Of a stretch of DNA of 64,000 nucleotides, positions 33,137-41,406 are shown one piece after another. The stretch's first letter is position 1; every line of letters starts with the position of its first letter. This DNA is from Azospirillum griseum (GTDB taxonomy: Bacteria; Pseudomonadota; Alphaproteobacteria; Azospirillales; Azospirillaceae): assembly GCF_003966125.1 (NCBI RefSeq), contig NZ_RXMA01000007.1, positions 1 through 64,000 of the forward strand. Direction: 5' to 3'. Below the pieces are notes generated by a model. It had not been told where the DNA came from and ran no database searches. It was given only the letters and a program-made list of their open reading frames with translations. A program made the translations under genes and the position numbers.

Positions 33137-33832
33137 TCAGGCCACATCCAGCCGGGCTTCGCGAAGCGCGGCCAGGAAATCGGTGAAGGTGTCGCCCTGG
33201 ATGGCGATGTGGCGTTTGGTGATGTCGCGGGCGGCTGCCGGATCACCGGCGATGATGGCGCGCACGATGGCGTCGTGTTCGGCCCAGGACCGGCGCATCC
33301 GGCCGGGGTGGCGCAATTGCAAACGGCGGTAGGACGACACCCGGTTCCGCAAGGCCCGCGTCATCTCCTCCAAATGCCGGTTGTGGCTGCCGATATAGAT
33401 GATGTCGTGGAACTCGCGGTTGGCCTGATAATAGGCTTCGACATCGCCGTTGTCGCTGACCGCCCCGCAGCGCTCATGCGCCGCCTGCAAACGCGCCTGC
33501 TCCTCCGGCGTCATCCGGCGGGCGCAGAGTTCGGCGCACAGAGCCTCCAAGTCGGCCATCACCTCGAACATCTCGATGATGTTGTCGAGGCTGAGGACGG
33601 CGACGACGGCCCCCTGGCGCGGGCGCATCTCCACCAAACCGGCCGAGGCCAATTGCGCCAGCGCCTCCCGCACCGGGGTGCGCGAGACGTTGAAGCGTTC
33701 GGCCAGCGCGCTTTCCTCCAACCGCGAACCGGGGGCCAGGCGGCCGGAAGCGATGTCCTCCTCGATCAGGTCGCGCAGTTGGTCCGCGCGGTTCTGTCTG
33801 GGTTCGCTGCGTTCGCCCACGCTGTCGCTCAT
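33137..33832 (-). CDS. GntR/FadR-family regulator of malonate utilisation (MatR/GtrA-like role)
   Basis: A 231-residue regulator: winged helix-turn-helix of the GntR type at about 15-80 (ALAERFNVSRTPVREALAQL) and a helical FCD ligand domain with the metal-site pattern D/E, H, H (REFHDIIYIGSHNRHLEEM; later AEHDAIVRAI). It is divergent from the TRAP-matB-matA operon. In Rhizobium and Sinorhizobium, GntR proteins (MatR, GtrA) control malonate genes in the same position, so the same role is inferred, with malonate or malonyl-CoA as likely ligand. Phased ATACAA-type repeats lie in the shared promoter region. Confidence 0.87.
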   Translation of the reverse strand: MSDSVGERSEPRQNRADQLRDLIEEDIASGRLAPGSRLEESALAERFNVSRTPVREALAQLASAGLVEMRPRQGAVVAVLSLDNIIEMFEVMADLEALCAELCARRMTPEEQARLQAAHERCGAVSDNGDVEAYYQANREFHDIIYIGSHNRHLEEMTRALRNRVSSYRRLQLRHPGRMRRSWAEHDAIVRAIIAGDPAAARDITKRHIAIQGDTFTDFLAALREARLDVA

Positions 33833-33931
33833 GCTCGCTCCTGTCTCCCCTGTTGCGGCGCATCATAACCGGATTTCCTGCCGGAGAATACAGGAACGCG
33901 AAAACAATTGCCACACCAAACAAATTCTGGC

Positions 33932-33993
33932 ATACACAAACCGTCATATCGCATACAAGAACTCGACAACACGATACAAACCGCGCGATACAC
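33932..33993 (+). promoter_or_regulatory. Phased ATACAM repeats, candidate operator of the GntR regulator
   Basis: Four direct copies of ATACAA or ATACAC lie at 33932, 33953, 33974 and 33988. The first three are exactly 21 bases apart, two helical turns; the last is 14 bases on. ATACAA is one half of the TTGTATACAA palindrome type, and the copy at 33953 continues as ATACAAGA. They sit in the gap between the divergent regulator and malonate genes. Confidence 0.45.
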
Positions 33994-34005
33994 GGAGGAA
34001 ACCCC

Positions 34006-34041
34006 ATGATGTGCACCCTCTGCGCCGACCCACCCGGCTGA
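34006..34041 (+). CDS. Candidate 11-codon leader peptide before the malonate operon
   Basis: ATGATGTGC... encodes MMCTLCADPPG and a TGA. CGGAGGAA lies about five bases before the ATG, a better ribosome site than that of the carrier gene. It is 120 bases upstream of the TRAP binding-protein start, just after the ATACAM repeats. Two cysteines and a Pro-Pro pair near the end are notable, since Pro-Pro stretches slow ribosomes. Whether it is translated is unproven. Confidence 0.4.
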   Translation: MMCTLCADPPG

Positions 34042-34163
34042 CCCTTTTTCCCCGACCGCCGCGCCGGTCGCTGGCCTTGCGGACCCTGTCCGCGCCACCG
34101 CCGTCGCCTTGATCCGCCGTCGCTTTGACCCGCTTGATCCAGTTGATTGGAAAGGTCCGCCCC

Positions 34164-35186
34164 ATGATCGTTTCGCGACGCGCCCTGGTCGGCGCCGCTC
34201 TGGCCGCCCCCGCCATCATCGCCGCTTCCCGCCTGGGCTGGGCGGCGGACGCGCGCACCCTGAAGATCTCCCACCAATTCCCCGGCGGCACGCTGGAGGA
34301 GGGTGATTTCCGCGACCGCATCACCCGCCGTTTCGCCGCCGAGGTGGAAAAGCGCACCGCCGGAACCCTGCGGTTCGAGATTTACCCCAGCTCGTCGCTG
34401 ATGAAGACGCTGGCCCAGTTCAGCGCGCTGCGCAAAGGGGCGCTGGATCTGTCGCTCTACCCGATGCCCTACGCCGGGGGCGAGGTGCCGGAGGCCAATC
34501 TGGGCCTGATGCCCTGCCTCGTCACCAGCTACGAACAGGGACGCCGCTGGCGCACCGCCGCCATCGGACAGGAACTGACCCGGATCATGGAGTCCAAGGG
34601 TGTGAAGCTGCTGACCTGGATCTGGCAGGCGGGCGGCACCGCCTCGCGCGCCGGGGCGGTGATGAACCCGGAGGATGTGAAGGGCATGAAGATCCGGGGC
34701 GGCAGCCGCGAGATGGACATGATGCTGAAGGCCGCCGGGGCGGCGGTCAGCACCATCCCGTCGAACGAGCTGTACGCCGGGATGCAGACCGGGGCGGTGG
34801 ACGCCGCCATCACCTCCTCCACCAGCCTGATTTCCTTCAAGCTGGAGGAGTTGAGCAAGCATCTGACCGTGCCGCGCCAGAACAGCTATTGGTTCATGCT
34901 GGAACCGCTGATGATGTCGAAGACCGTCTTCGATTCCCTCACCCCCGATCAGCAGAAGGTGGTGGAGCAGGTCGGGTTGGAGATGGAAAATTTCGGCTAC
35001 ACTGCCGCGCAGGAGGACGACGCCCGCATCGCCCAGATTTACGGCAAGGCCGGGGTGTCCACCGCCGACATGACGGCGGACGCGGTGAAGCGCTGGACCG
35101 ACATCGCCCGCGACACCGCGTGGAAGGACTTCGCCGAACGCACCAAGGACGGCGCGCGCCTGCTCAAGCTGGCGGAGCAAGCCTGA
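34164..35186 (+). CDS. TRAP transporter substrate-binding protein (probable malonate carrier, MatP-like)
   Basis: Periplasmic DctP-type binding protein of 340 residues with a signal having SRRALVGAALAAPAIIAASRL, a twin-arginine-like pattern. The mature part shows the DctP fold with the conserved Arg that contacts carboxylates in the MKIRGGSREMDMMLKAAG segment (about 175-195). The ATG at 34164 follows GGAAAGG; an upstream in-frame ATG at 34125 adds 13 non-signal residues. It is coupled to the two membrane subunits and lies with malonyl-CoA genes, so malonate is the inferred substrate, as for Sinorhizobium MatPQM. Confidence 0.85.
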   Translation: MIVSRRALVGAALAAPAIIAASRLGWAADARTLKISHQFPGGTLEEGDFRDRITRRFAAEVEKRTAGTLRFEIYPSSSLMKTLAQFSALRKGALDLSLYPMPYAGGEVPEANLGLMPCLVTSYEQGRRWRTAAIGQELTRIMESKGVKLLTWIWQAGGTASRAGAVMNPEDVKGMKIRGGSREMDMMLKAAGAAVSTIPSNELYAGMQTGAVDAAITSSTSLISFKLEELSKHLTVPRQNSYWFMLEPLMMSKTVFDSLTPDQQKVVEQVGLEMENFGYTAAQEDDARIAQIYGKAGVSTADMTADAVKRWTDIARDTAWKDFAERTKDGARLLKLAEQA

Positions 35187-35746
35187 TGTCGGCGGCGGAA
35201 CGGAACCTCATCCTGGGCGGGGCCAGCGGGCCGGTGGTCCGCGCGCCCTCGCTGAAATGGATCGGGGCGGCGCTGTCGCTCATCAACCGGGTGGTCGTGG
35301 TGTTGGCCTCGATCGCCGTCGTGCTGGCCGGTGTGGTGCTGACGCAGGAGGCCATCACCCGCTACGCCTTTCATCACCCCGCCGATTGGCAGGATGAAAT
35401 GGCGGTCTTCCTGCTGGTCGGGGCGACCTTCATGTCGGCGGCCTGGGTGCAGGCCCGGCGGGGCCATGTCTCCATCGACGCGTTGGCGGAACTGCTGCCG
35501 CCCGCCGTGGACCGGGTCCGCCGCTTTGTCGCCGATGTGGCGTCCTTCGCCTTCTGCGCCTTTTTCGCGTGGAAATCCTGGACGCTGTTTCACGAGGCCT
35601 GGGAAGACGGGATGGTCACGCATTCCACCTGGGCACCGCCGCTGTGGATTCCCTATTCCTTCATGGCCTTGGGCATGACGCTGCTGGCGCTGCAAATCCT
35701 GTTGCAGGTGCTCGACAGCCTGCTGGCGAACGGGGAGGCCGACTGA
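35186..35746 (+). CDS. TRAP transporter small permease (DctQ type, MatQ-like)
   Basis: Four-helix membrane subunit, 186 residues. Helices lie near 35-55, 72-92, 113-132 and 150-172, with the DctQ pattern RYAFHHPADWQDEMAVFLLVGATF and GHVSIDAL between helices 1 and 3. Its ATG shares one base with the stop of the binding-protein gene (TGATG), and its own stop shares one base with the next start. It bridges the binding protein and large permease. The first 25 residues are a non-membrane extension. Confidence 0.9.
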   Translation: MSAAERNLILGGASGPVVRAPSLKWIGAALSLINRVVVVLASIAVVLAGVVLTQEAITRYAFHHPADWQDEMAVFLLVGATFMSAAWVQARRGHVSIDALAELLPPAVDRVRRFVADVASFAFCAFFAWKSWTLFHEAWEDGMVTHSTWAPPLWIPYSFMALGMTLLALQILLQVLDSLLANGEAD

Positions 35747-37083
35747 TGGGCGCGCTGGAACTGGGTCTGATGTACGGGGCCGCCACCTTCGGCGTGCTGT
35801 TTTCGGGCATTCCCATCGCCTTTGCCCTGGGGCTGGTGGCGACGATCTTCATGATGATCTTCATGCCCGCCGCCGCGCTCGACACCGTGGCGCAGAATGT
35901 CTACGAGGAAATGGCCAGCATCACCCTGCTGACCATCCCGCTCTTCATCCTGAAGGGGGCGGCCATCGGCAAATCGCGGGCCGGTGCCGATCTCTATTCG
36001 GCGCTGCACGCCTGGTTGCACAAGGTGCCGGGCGGCTTGGGCGTGGCCAACGTCTTCGCCTGCGGCCTGTTCGCCGCCATGGCCGGATCCAGCCCGGCCA
36101 CCTGCTCGGCCATCGGCAGCGCCGGCATCCCGGAAATGCGGCGGCGCGGCTATTCCGGCGGTTTTGCGGCGGGCATCATCGCGGCGGGCGGCACGCTGGG
36201 CATTCTGCTGCCGCCGTCGATCACCATGATCCTGTACGCGGTCGCCGCCGAACAGTCGCTGGGCCGCCTGTTCCTGGCCGGGATCGGGCCGGGGCTGCTG
36301 ATGGTGGTGATGTTCGCGGTCTACGCCGTGATCCGTTTCCGCAAGGAAAAGCGGATGGCGATGGCGGAGGGGCGCTACGACTCGCCGCTGCTGAAGGAAG
36401 AGCATTTCACCACGCGGGAAAAGCTGTCGTCGCTGCCGCGCGTGCTGCCCTTCGTCGTGCTGCTGACCGGCGTGATGGTGGCGCTCTATGGCGGCTTCGC
36501 CACCCCGTCGGAAACGGCGGGGCTGGGCGGGGTGCTGGCGCTGGCGCTGGTCGCCGTCGTCTATGGGGCCTACCGGCTGGACCAGCTGGGGCCGATGCTG
36601 ACCTCCACCCTGCGGGAATCGACGATGCTGATGATGATCATCGGCATGTCGCTGCTCTACTCCTACGTCATGAGCTATCTGCACATCAGCCAGAGCGCGG
36701 CGGAGGCCATCGTCGCCCTGAAGCTGTCGCGCTGGGTGTTGTTGACCGCCATCCTGCTGATGATCGTGGTGCTGGGCTTTTTCCTGCCGCCGGTGTCGAT
36801 CATCCTGATGACGGCACCGATCATCCTGCCGCCGCTGCGCGCTGCCGGGTTCGATCTGATCTGGTTCGGCGTCATCATGATGGTGGTGATGGAAATGGGG
36901 CTGATCCACCCGCCGGTCGGCCTGAACATCTTCGTCATCAAGAACATCGCCCCCGACATTCCGCTGAAGGATGTGATCTGGGGGGTGATGCCCTTTGTCG
37001 GGCTGATGATCCTGTGCGTGCTGCTGCTGTGCTTTTTCCCGCAGATCGCCACGGCGCTGCCCGGCTGGGTGTACGGCGCATGA
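35746..37083 (+). CDS. TRAP transporter large permease (DctM type, MatM-like)
   Basis: The ion-coupled transport subunit, 445 residues with about 12 helices. Typical DctM segments are FSGIPIAFALGLVATIF, GSSPATCSAIGSAGIPEMRRRGY, AAGGTLGILLPPSITMILY and FGVIMMVVMEMGLIHPPVGLN. These form the substrate and sodium sites of the elevator-type carrier. It uses an ion gradient rather than ATP. The start is TGATG-coupled to the small permease; the stop overlaps the next gene by four bases, so the hydrolase gene belongs to the same transcript. Confidence 0.93.
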   Translation: MGALELGLMYGAATFGVLFSGIPIAFALGLVATIFMMIFMPAAALDTVAQNVYEEMASITLLTIPLFILKGAAIGKSRAGADLYSALHAWLHKVPGGLGVANVFACGLFAAMAGSSPATCSAIGSAGIPEMRRRGYSGGFAAGIIAAGGTLGILLPPSITMILYAVAAEQSLGRLFLAGIGPGLLMVVMFAVYAVIRFRKEKRMAMAEGRYDSPLLKEEHFTTREKLSSLPRVLPFVVLLTGVMVALYGGFATPSETAGLGGVLALALVAVVYGAYRLDQLGPMLTSTLRESTMLMMIIGMSLLYSYVMSYLHISQSAAEAIVALKLSRWVLLTAILLMIVVLGFFLPPVSIILMTAPIILPPLRAAGFDLIWFGVIMMVVMEMGLIHPPVGLNIFVIKNIAPDIPLKDVIWGVMPFVGLMILCVLLLCFFPQIATALPGWVYGA

Positions 37084-38165
37084 CCCCTTCCCTCTCGTCC
37101 CTTTGCCACAGGATGCGCCGCATGCCGCACGCCTCATCCCTCCGTCCCTCGTCTCTCAGCCGCACCCTGGCTGGTGCTGCCCTATCGCTGGCGGTTCTTG
37201 GGGCTGGTCTGGGCGCATCCCTCACCGCCGCGCCCGCTGTCGCGCAAACGGCGGACCGCGCCGCCATCGCCAGCCGGGTGGAACTGCACCCGATCCCGTC
37301 GCTGACCCTGTCGGACTCGCAATTCCTGACCGGCGACAGCGCCGGGGCCACCCCCGTCACCGTGTCGGGCGAATTCCGCGTCGCCCAGGGCGAGGGGCGT
37401 TTGCCGGTGGTCGTGCTGATGCACGGCTCCGGCGGCATCGGCCCCAACGTCGAGATGTGGGCGCGGCTGCTGAACGCGCAGGGCATTTCCACCTTTGCCG
37501 TTGATGGCTTCACCGGGCGGGGGCTGGTCTCCACCTCCGCCGATCAGGCGCGGTTGGGCCGTCTCAACCTCATCATCGACCTCTACCGGTCGTTGGAGAT
37601 CCTGGCCAAGCACCCGCGCGTCGATCCGCAACGCATCGTGCTGATGGGCTTTTCGCGCGGCGGGCAAGCCGCCTTCTACGCCTCCCTCGCCCGCTTCCAC
37701 GCCTTGTGGAACCGGTCGGGGGCGGAGTTCGCCGGGTACATCCCCTTCTATCCCGATTGCGCCACCCGCTACATCGACGATCTGAAGCCGGTGGCCAAGC
37801 CGATCCACCTCATCCATGGCGCGGCGGACGATTACAACCCGCTGCGCACCTGCGCCGCCCAGGCCGAGCGTTTGCAAAAGGCCGGGGTCAACGTGACCCT
37901 GACCAGCTACCCCGACGCCCATCATGGCTTCGACACGCCGTTGAGCGACGGGCCGGTGGTGTCGGCCACCGCCCAGACGGTGCGGGAGTGCAGCATTGAG
38001 GAGCGCGCGCCGGGCCAACTGATCAACACCGCCACCAACGCGCCCTTTGCCTACACCGACGCCTGCGTGCAGAAGGGTCCGCAGGTCGGCGGCAACCCGG
38101 CGGCCCGTGCGGCGGCGCAAAAGGACGTGCTCGACCTCGTTCTGTCACTGGTCAAAAAAGGCTGA
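37080..38165 (+). CDS. Exported dienelactone-hydrolase-fold protein in the malonate operon
   Basis: An alpha/beta hydrolase of the DLH family, 361 residues, with a long N-terminal export region (hydrophobic LAGAALSLAVLGAGLGASL, then AAPAVAQT cleavage site). The nucleophile motif is GFSRGG, so Ser replaces the Cys of classic dienelactone hydrolases; the acid is in HGAADDYNP and the His in YPDAHHGFD. It would act in the periplasm. The ATG overlaps the TRAP permease stop by four bases, and matB follows after 50 bases. Its substrate is unknown; an ester or thioester of a dicarboxylate would fit the setting. A later start (ATG 11 codons on) would still keep the signal. Confidence 0.8.
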   Translation: MTPSLSSLCHRMRRMPHASSLRPSSLSRTLAGAALSLAVLGAGLGASLTAAPAVAQTADRAAIASRVELHPIPSLTLSDSQFLTGDSAGATPVTVSGEFRVAQGEGRLPVVVLMHGSGGIGPNVEMWARLLNAQGISTFAVDGFTGRGLVSTSADQARLGRLNLIIDLYRSLEILAKHPRVDPQRIVLMGFSRGGQAAFYASLARFHALWNRSGAEFAGYIPFYPDCATRYIDDLKPVAKPIHLIHGAADDYNPLRTCAAQAERLQKAGVNVTLTSYPDAHHGFDTPLSDGPVVSATAQTVRECSIEERAPGQLINTATNAPFAYTDACVQKGPQVGGNPAARAAAQKDVLDLVLSLVKKG

Positions 38166-38215
38166 TCTGGATTGGGGAGGCGCGCATCTCCCCGCTTTGA
38201 AGGGAACCATTCCAC

Positions 38216-39748
38216 ATGAGCGACAATTTTTACGACATCGTTGCGGCGCGCTTCCCCGCCAACCCCGACGCCCCCTTCATCGAACTGGGATCGGGGGCGG
38301 TGCTGAGCTACGGCGATCTCGCCGCCACCAGCGCCCGCTACGCCCATCTGCTGCGGTCGCTGGGGGTGGTCAAGGGCGACCGGGTGGCGGTGCAGGTGGA
38401 GAAATCGGCCGAGGCCGTCTTCCTCTATCTGGCCTGCCTGCGCGTCGGGGCCGCCTATCTGCCGCTGAACACCGCCTACACCCGCGCGGAGATTTCGTAT
38501 TTCCTGACCGACGCCGCGCCGCGCGTCTTCGTCTGCGCCCCCACCACGGAGGAGGGGTTGCGCGACACCGCCGCCGAGGCCGGGGTCGGCACCGTCCTGA
38601 CGCTGGGGGCCAACGGCGAGGGCAGCCTGAGCGAACGGGCCGCCGGCCAGCCGACCGGCTTCGACACCGTGGCTTGCGGGCCGGACGAGTTGGGGGCGAT
38701 TCTCTACACCTCCGGGACCACCGGGCGGTCGAAGGGGGCGATGCTGACCCACCGCAACCTTGCCTCCAACGCGGCGACGCTGCACGCGCTGTGGGGCTTC
38801 CAGCCCGACGATGTGCTGCTGCACATGCTGCCGATCTTCCACACCCACGGCCTGTTCGTGGCGATCAACTGCGTGCTGATGAACGGCTCCTCCATGCTGT
38901 TCCAGGCGAAATTCGACGCCGACACCGTGTTCCGCCTGCTGCCGCGCGCCACCGTGATGATGGGCGTGCCGACCTTCTACACCCGCCTGCTGGCCGACGA
39001 CCGGCTGACGCGGGAGGCGACGGCCCACATGCGGCTGTTCATCTCCGGCTCCGCCCCGCTGCTGGCCGACACCCATCGCGAGTTCTTCGCCCGCACCGGC
39101 AAGCCGATCCTGGAGCGCTATGGCATGACCGAAACCGGCATGCTGACCAGCAACCCGCTGAACGGCGAGCGCATCCCCGGGACCGTCGGTTTCCCGTTGC
39201 CCGGCGTGTCGGTGCGCGTGGCCGACGAAAAGACCGGCGAACCGCTGGCCACCGGGGCCATCGGCGTGATCGAGGTGAAGGGGCCGAACGTCTTCATCGG
39301 TTATTGGCGGATGCCGGAGAAGACGGCGCAGGAGTTCCGCGCCGACGGCTTTTTCATCACCGGCGACGTCGGCAAGATCGACGAGCAGGGCTATGTCCAC
39401 ATCATCGGGCGGGCCAAGGATCTGGTGATCTCCGGCGGCTTCAACGTCTACCCGAAAGAGGTGGAAACGGTGATCGACGGCATCGACGGTGTGGTCGAAT
39501 CCGCCGTGGTCGGCGTCCCCCATCCCGATTTCGGCGAGGCGGTGGTCGCCGTCGTCCTGCGCAAGCCGGGGGCCGACACGCCCGACGACGCGGCGGTGAT
39601 CCGCGCCTGCAAGGAGCAACTCGCCAATTTCAAGGTGCCCAAGGCGGTGGTCTTCACCGACGAGCTGCCGCGCAACACCATGGGCAAGGTGCAAAAAAAC
39701 CTGCTGCGTCAGGCCCACAAGGACCTGTTCGACAAGCGCGCGGCCTGA
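38216..39748 (+). CDS. matB: Malonyl-CoA synthetase
   Basis: Activates malonate to malonyl-CoA with ATP through an adenylate. The 510 residues have the ANL-family motifs: P-loop YTSGTTGRSKGAMLTHRN (about 163-180), MLPIFHTHGL (about 203-212), YGMTETGMLTSNPLNGERIP (about 302-321), TGDVGKID (about 384-391) and the Lys near the end in NTMGKVQKNLLR. The YGMTETGM and PGTVGFPLP stretches are typical of MatB rather than long-chain enzymes. AGGGAA precedes the ATG. matA follows, so malonate taken up by the TRAP carrier would go to malonyl-CoA and then acetyl-CoA. Confidence 0.93.
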   Translation: MSDNFYDIVAARFPANPDAPFIELGSGAVLSYGDLAATSARYAHLLRSLGVVKGDRVAVQVEKSAEAVFLYLACLRVGAAYLPLNTAYTRAEISYFLTDAAPRVFVCAPTTEEGLRDTAAEAGVGTVLTLGANGEGSLSERAAGQPTGFDTVACGPDELGAILYTSGTTGRSKGAMLTHRNLASNAATLHALWGFQPDDVLLHMLPIFHTHGLFVAINCVLMNGSSMLFQAKFDADTVFRLLPRATVMMGVPTFYTRLLADDRLTREATAHMRLFISGSAPLLADTHREFFARTGKPILERYGMTETGMLTSNPLNGERIPGTVGFPLPGVSVRVADEKTGEPLATGAIGVIEVKGPNVFIGYWRMPEKTAQEFRADGFFITGDVGKIDEQGYVHIIGRAKDLVISGGFNVYPKEVETVIDGIDGVVESAVVGVPHPDFGEAVVAVVLRKPGADTPDDAAVIRACKEQLANFKVPKAVVFTDELPRNTMGKVQKNLLRQAHKDLFDKRAA

Positions 39749-39852
39749 CACGCGCGGCCTGACTGGACAGCGCCTCGACAGGCCCCCAGATCCACGATCA
39801 TGGGGCCGCAACGGGGCGCTGACCACGCCTGTTCAACCGGGGGAGCGATGAG

Positions 39853-41214
39853 ATGGACGGATCCTTTTTCAGCGACCTGTTGCAAACCATCGCCGACCGG
39901 GGCCGCGCGCTGGTCGGCCTGTCGCGCGGCGACGCCGATGCGGCCAACGCCCGGCCCGACCTGATCGGGCTGTGCGACGCCCTGCTCTCGGGCCGGGGCG
40001 AGGCGTCGGGCGTGGCGCTCGCGCAGGAGATTCTGACCCGCTACGCCGCCCTGGCCCCGGCGGAGCGCAACCGCTTCCTCGCCACGCTGGCCGAACGCTT
40101 CGGCCCCGACCGCAAGCGGCTGGAACAGGCGATCGCCGCCTGGACCGCCGACCCGGACGACCGCAAGGCCATCGACCTGCACAACGCCGCCGAACCCCGG
40201 CGGCAGGAGCTGATCCGGCGGCTGAATCTGGCCCCCGGCGGCACCCACAGTCTGGTGCGGATGCGCGAGGAGGCGTTGCGCAGCGCCACCGAGATTCCAG
40301 GCTTTCCGGCGCTCGACGCCGATTTCGCCCATCTGTTTTCAAGCTGGTTCAACCGGGGCTTCCTGGTGCTGCGACGGATCGACTGGTCCACCCCGGCCAA
40401 CATCCTGCAAAAGATCATCCGGTACGAAGCGGTGCACGCCATCCATGATTGGGACGATCTGCGCCGTCGCCTGGAACCACCCGACCGCCGTTGCTTCGCC
40501 TTCTTCCATCCCCAACTGGTGGATGAGCCGCTGATTTTCGTCGAGGTCGCGTTGACCGACCACATCGCCTCCTCCATCAGCGAATTGCTGTCGGAAGAGC
40601 GCGACCCGCTGCCGACCGGCCGGGCGACGACGGCGATCTTCTATTCGATCTCCAACTGCCAGGACGGCTTGCGCGGCATTTCCTTCGGCAATTTCCTCAT
40701 CAAACAGGTGGTGCAGGAGTTGAGCCGCGAGTTGCCGGGCCTGACCACCTTCGTCACCCTGTCGCCGGTCCCGGCCTTTGCCGGGTGGCTGGCGAAGGAA
40801 CGGGCGCGGGAGGGCGGCTTGCTGACCGCCGAGGAGAAACAGAAACTCAGCGCCCTGGACGACCCAGCCTGGAGCCAGACGCCCGCCACGGCGGACGCCC
40901 TGCAACCGCTGCTGCAATCCATCGCCGCCCGTTATTTCCTGAAGGCGCAGGGAGCCAACCAGCGCCCGGTCGATCCGGTGGCGCGCTTCCATCTCGGCAA
41001 CGGCGCGCGGCTGGAGCGCATCAACCCACTGGCCGACCGTTCGGCCAAGGGGATGAAGCAGGCGCACGGTCTGATGGTCAATTACCTCTACGACCTGCGC
41101 CACATCGAACGGAACCACGAGGCCTTTGCGGAAACCGGCAAGGTGGCCGCCTCCACCGCCGTGCAAAAGCTGGTGAAGGCGGAACCGGGAACCGACTTGG
41201 TGAAATCCACCTGA
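39853..41214 (+). CDS. matA: Malonyl-CoA decarboxylase
   Basis: Converts malonyl-CoA to acetyl-CoA and CO2. The 453 residues match the family: a helical N-terminal domain (to about 165) and a GNAT-like catalytic domain with FFHPQLVDEPLIFVEVAL, the catalytic Ser region FYSISNCQDGLRGISFG (about 257-273) and the catalytic His region ARFHLGNGARLERIN (about 375-390). GGGGGAG lies eight bases before the ATG. It is the last intact gene of the malonate operon. No mitochondrial-type or export signal is present, so it is cytoplasmic. Confidence 0.94.
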   Translation: MDGSFFSDLLQTIADRGRALVGLSRGDADAANARPDLIGLCDALLSGRGEASGVALAQEILTRYAALAPAERNRFLATLAERFGPDRKRLEQAIAAWTADPDDRKAIDLHNAAEPRRQELIRRLNLAPGGTHSLVRMREEALRSATEIPGFPALDADFAHLFSSWFNRGFLVLRRIDWSTPANILQKIIRYEAVHAIHDWDDLRRRLEPPDRRCFAFFHPQLVDEPLIFVEVALTDHIASSISELLSEERDPLPTGRATTAIFYSISNCQDGLRGISFGNFLIKQVVQELSRELPGLTTFVTLSPVPAFAGWLAKERAREGGLLTAEEKQKLSALDDPAWSQTPATADALQPLLQSIAARYFLKAQGANQRPVDPVARFHLGNGARLERINPLADRSAKGMKQAHGLMVNYLYDLRHIERNHEAFAETGKVAASTAVQKLVKAEPGTDLVKST

Positions 41215-41236
41215 CAGAAAACGGCGCGGCACCGCC

Positions 41237-41342
41237 AACGTGTTGATGCCCGGTCAGGAAAACCGGCAAATCCGCGTGTCGGTGGCACCGGACGGGCCGG
41301 ACCAGATCACGCTGAACGTCGCCGACAACGGTGGCGTTGGGG
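41237..41342 (+). pseudogene. Fragment of a histidine-kinase ATPase domain
   Basis: About 35 codons just after matA read like the N-box to G1-box stretch of a sensor kinase: NVLMPGQENRQIRVSVAPDG, then PDQITLNVADNG, where kinases have N-A-x-D-A-L and D-N-G-P-G-I. Flanking codons match nothing and no start or stop fits. The form is closest to DctB-like kinases, which control C4-dicarboxylate carriers. It is probably the relic of a kinase gene once next to the malonate operon; chance similarity is possible because the piece is short. Confidence 0.45.
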
Positions 41343-41406
41343 CGCAATTGGATTGTCAGGCGAAGCTGGCCCGATCTCCGCGTTCGACAGGTGACGGCGC
41401 AACGCC

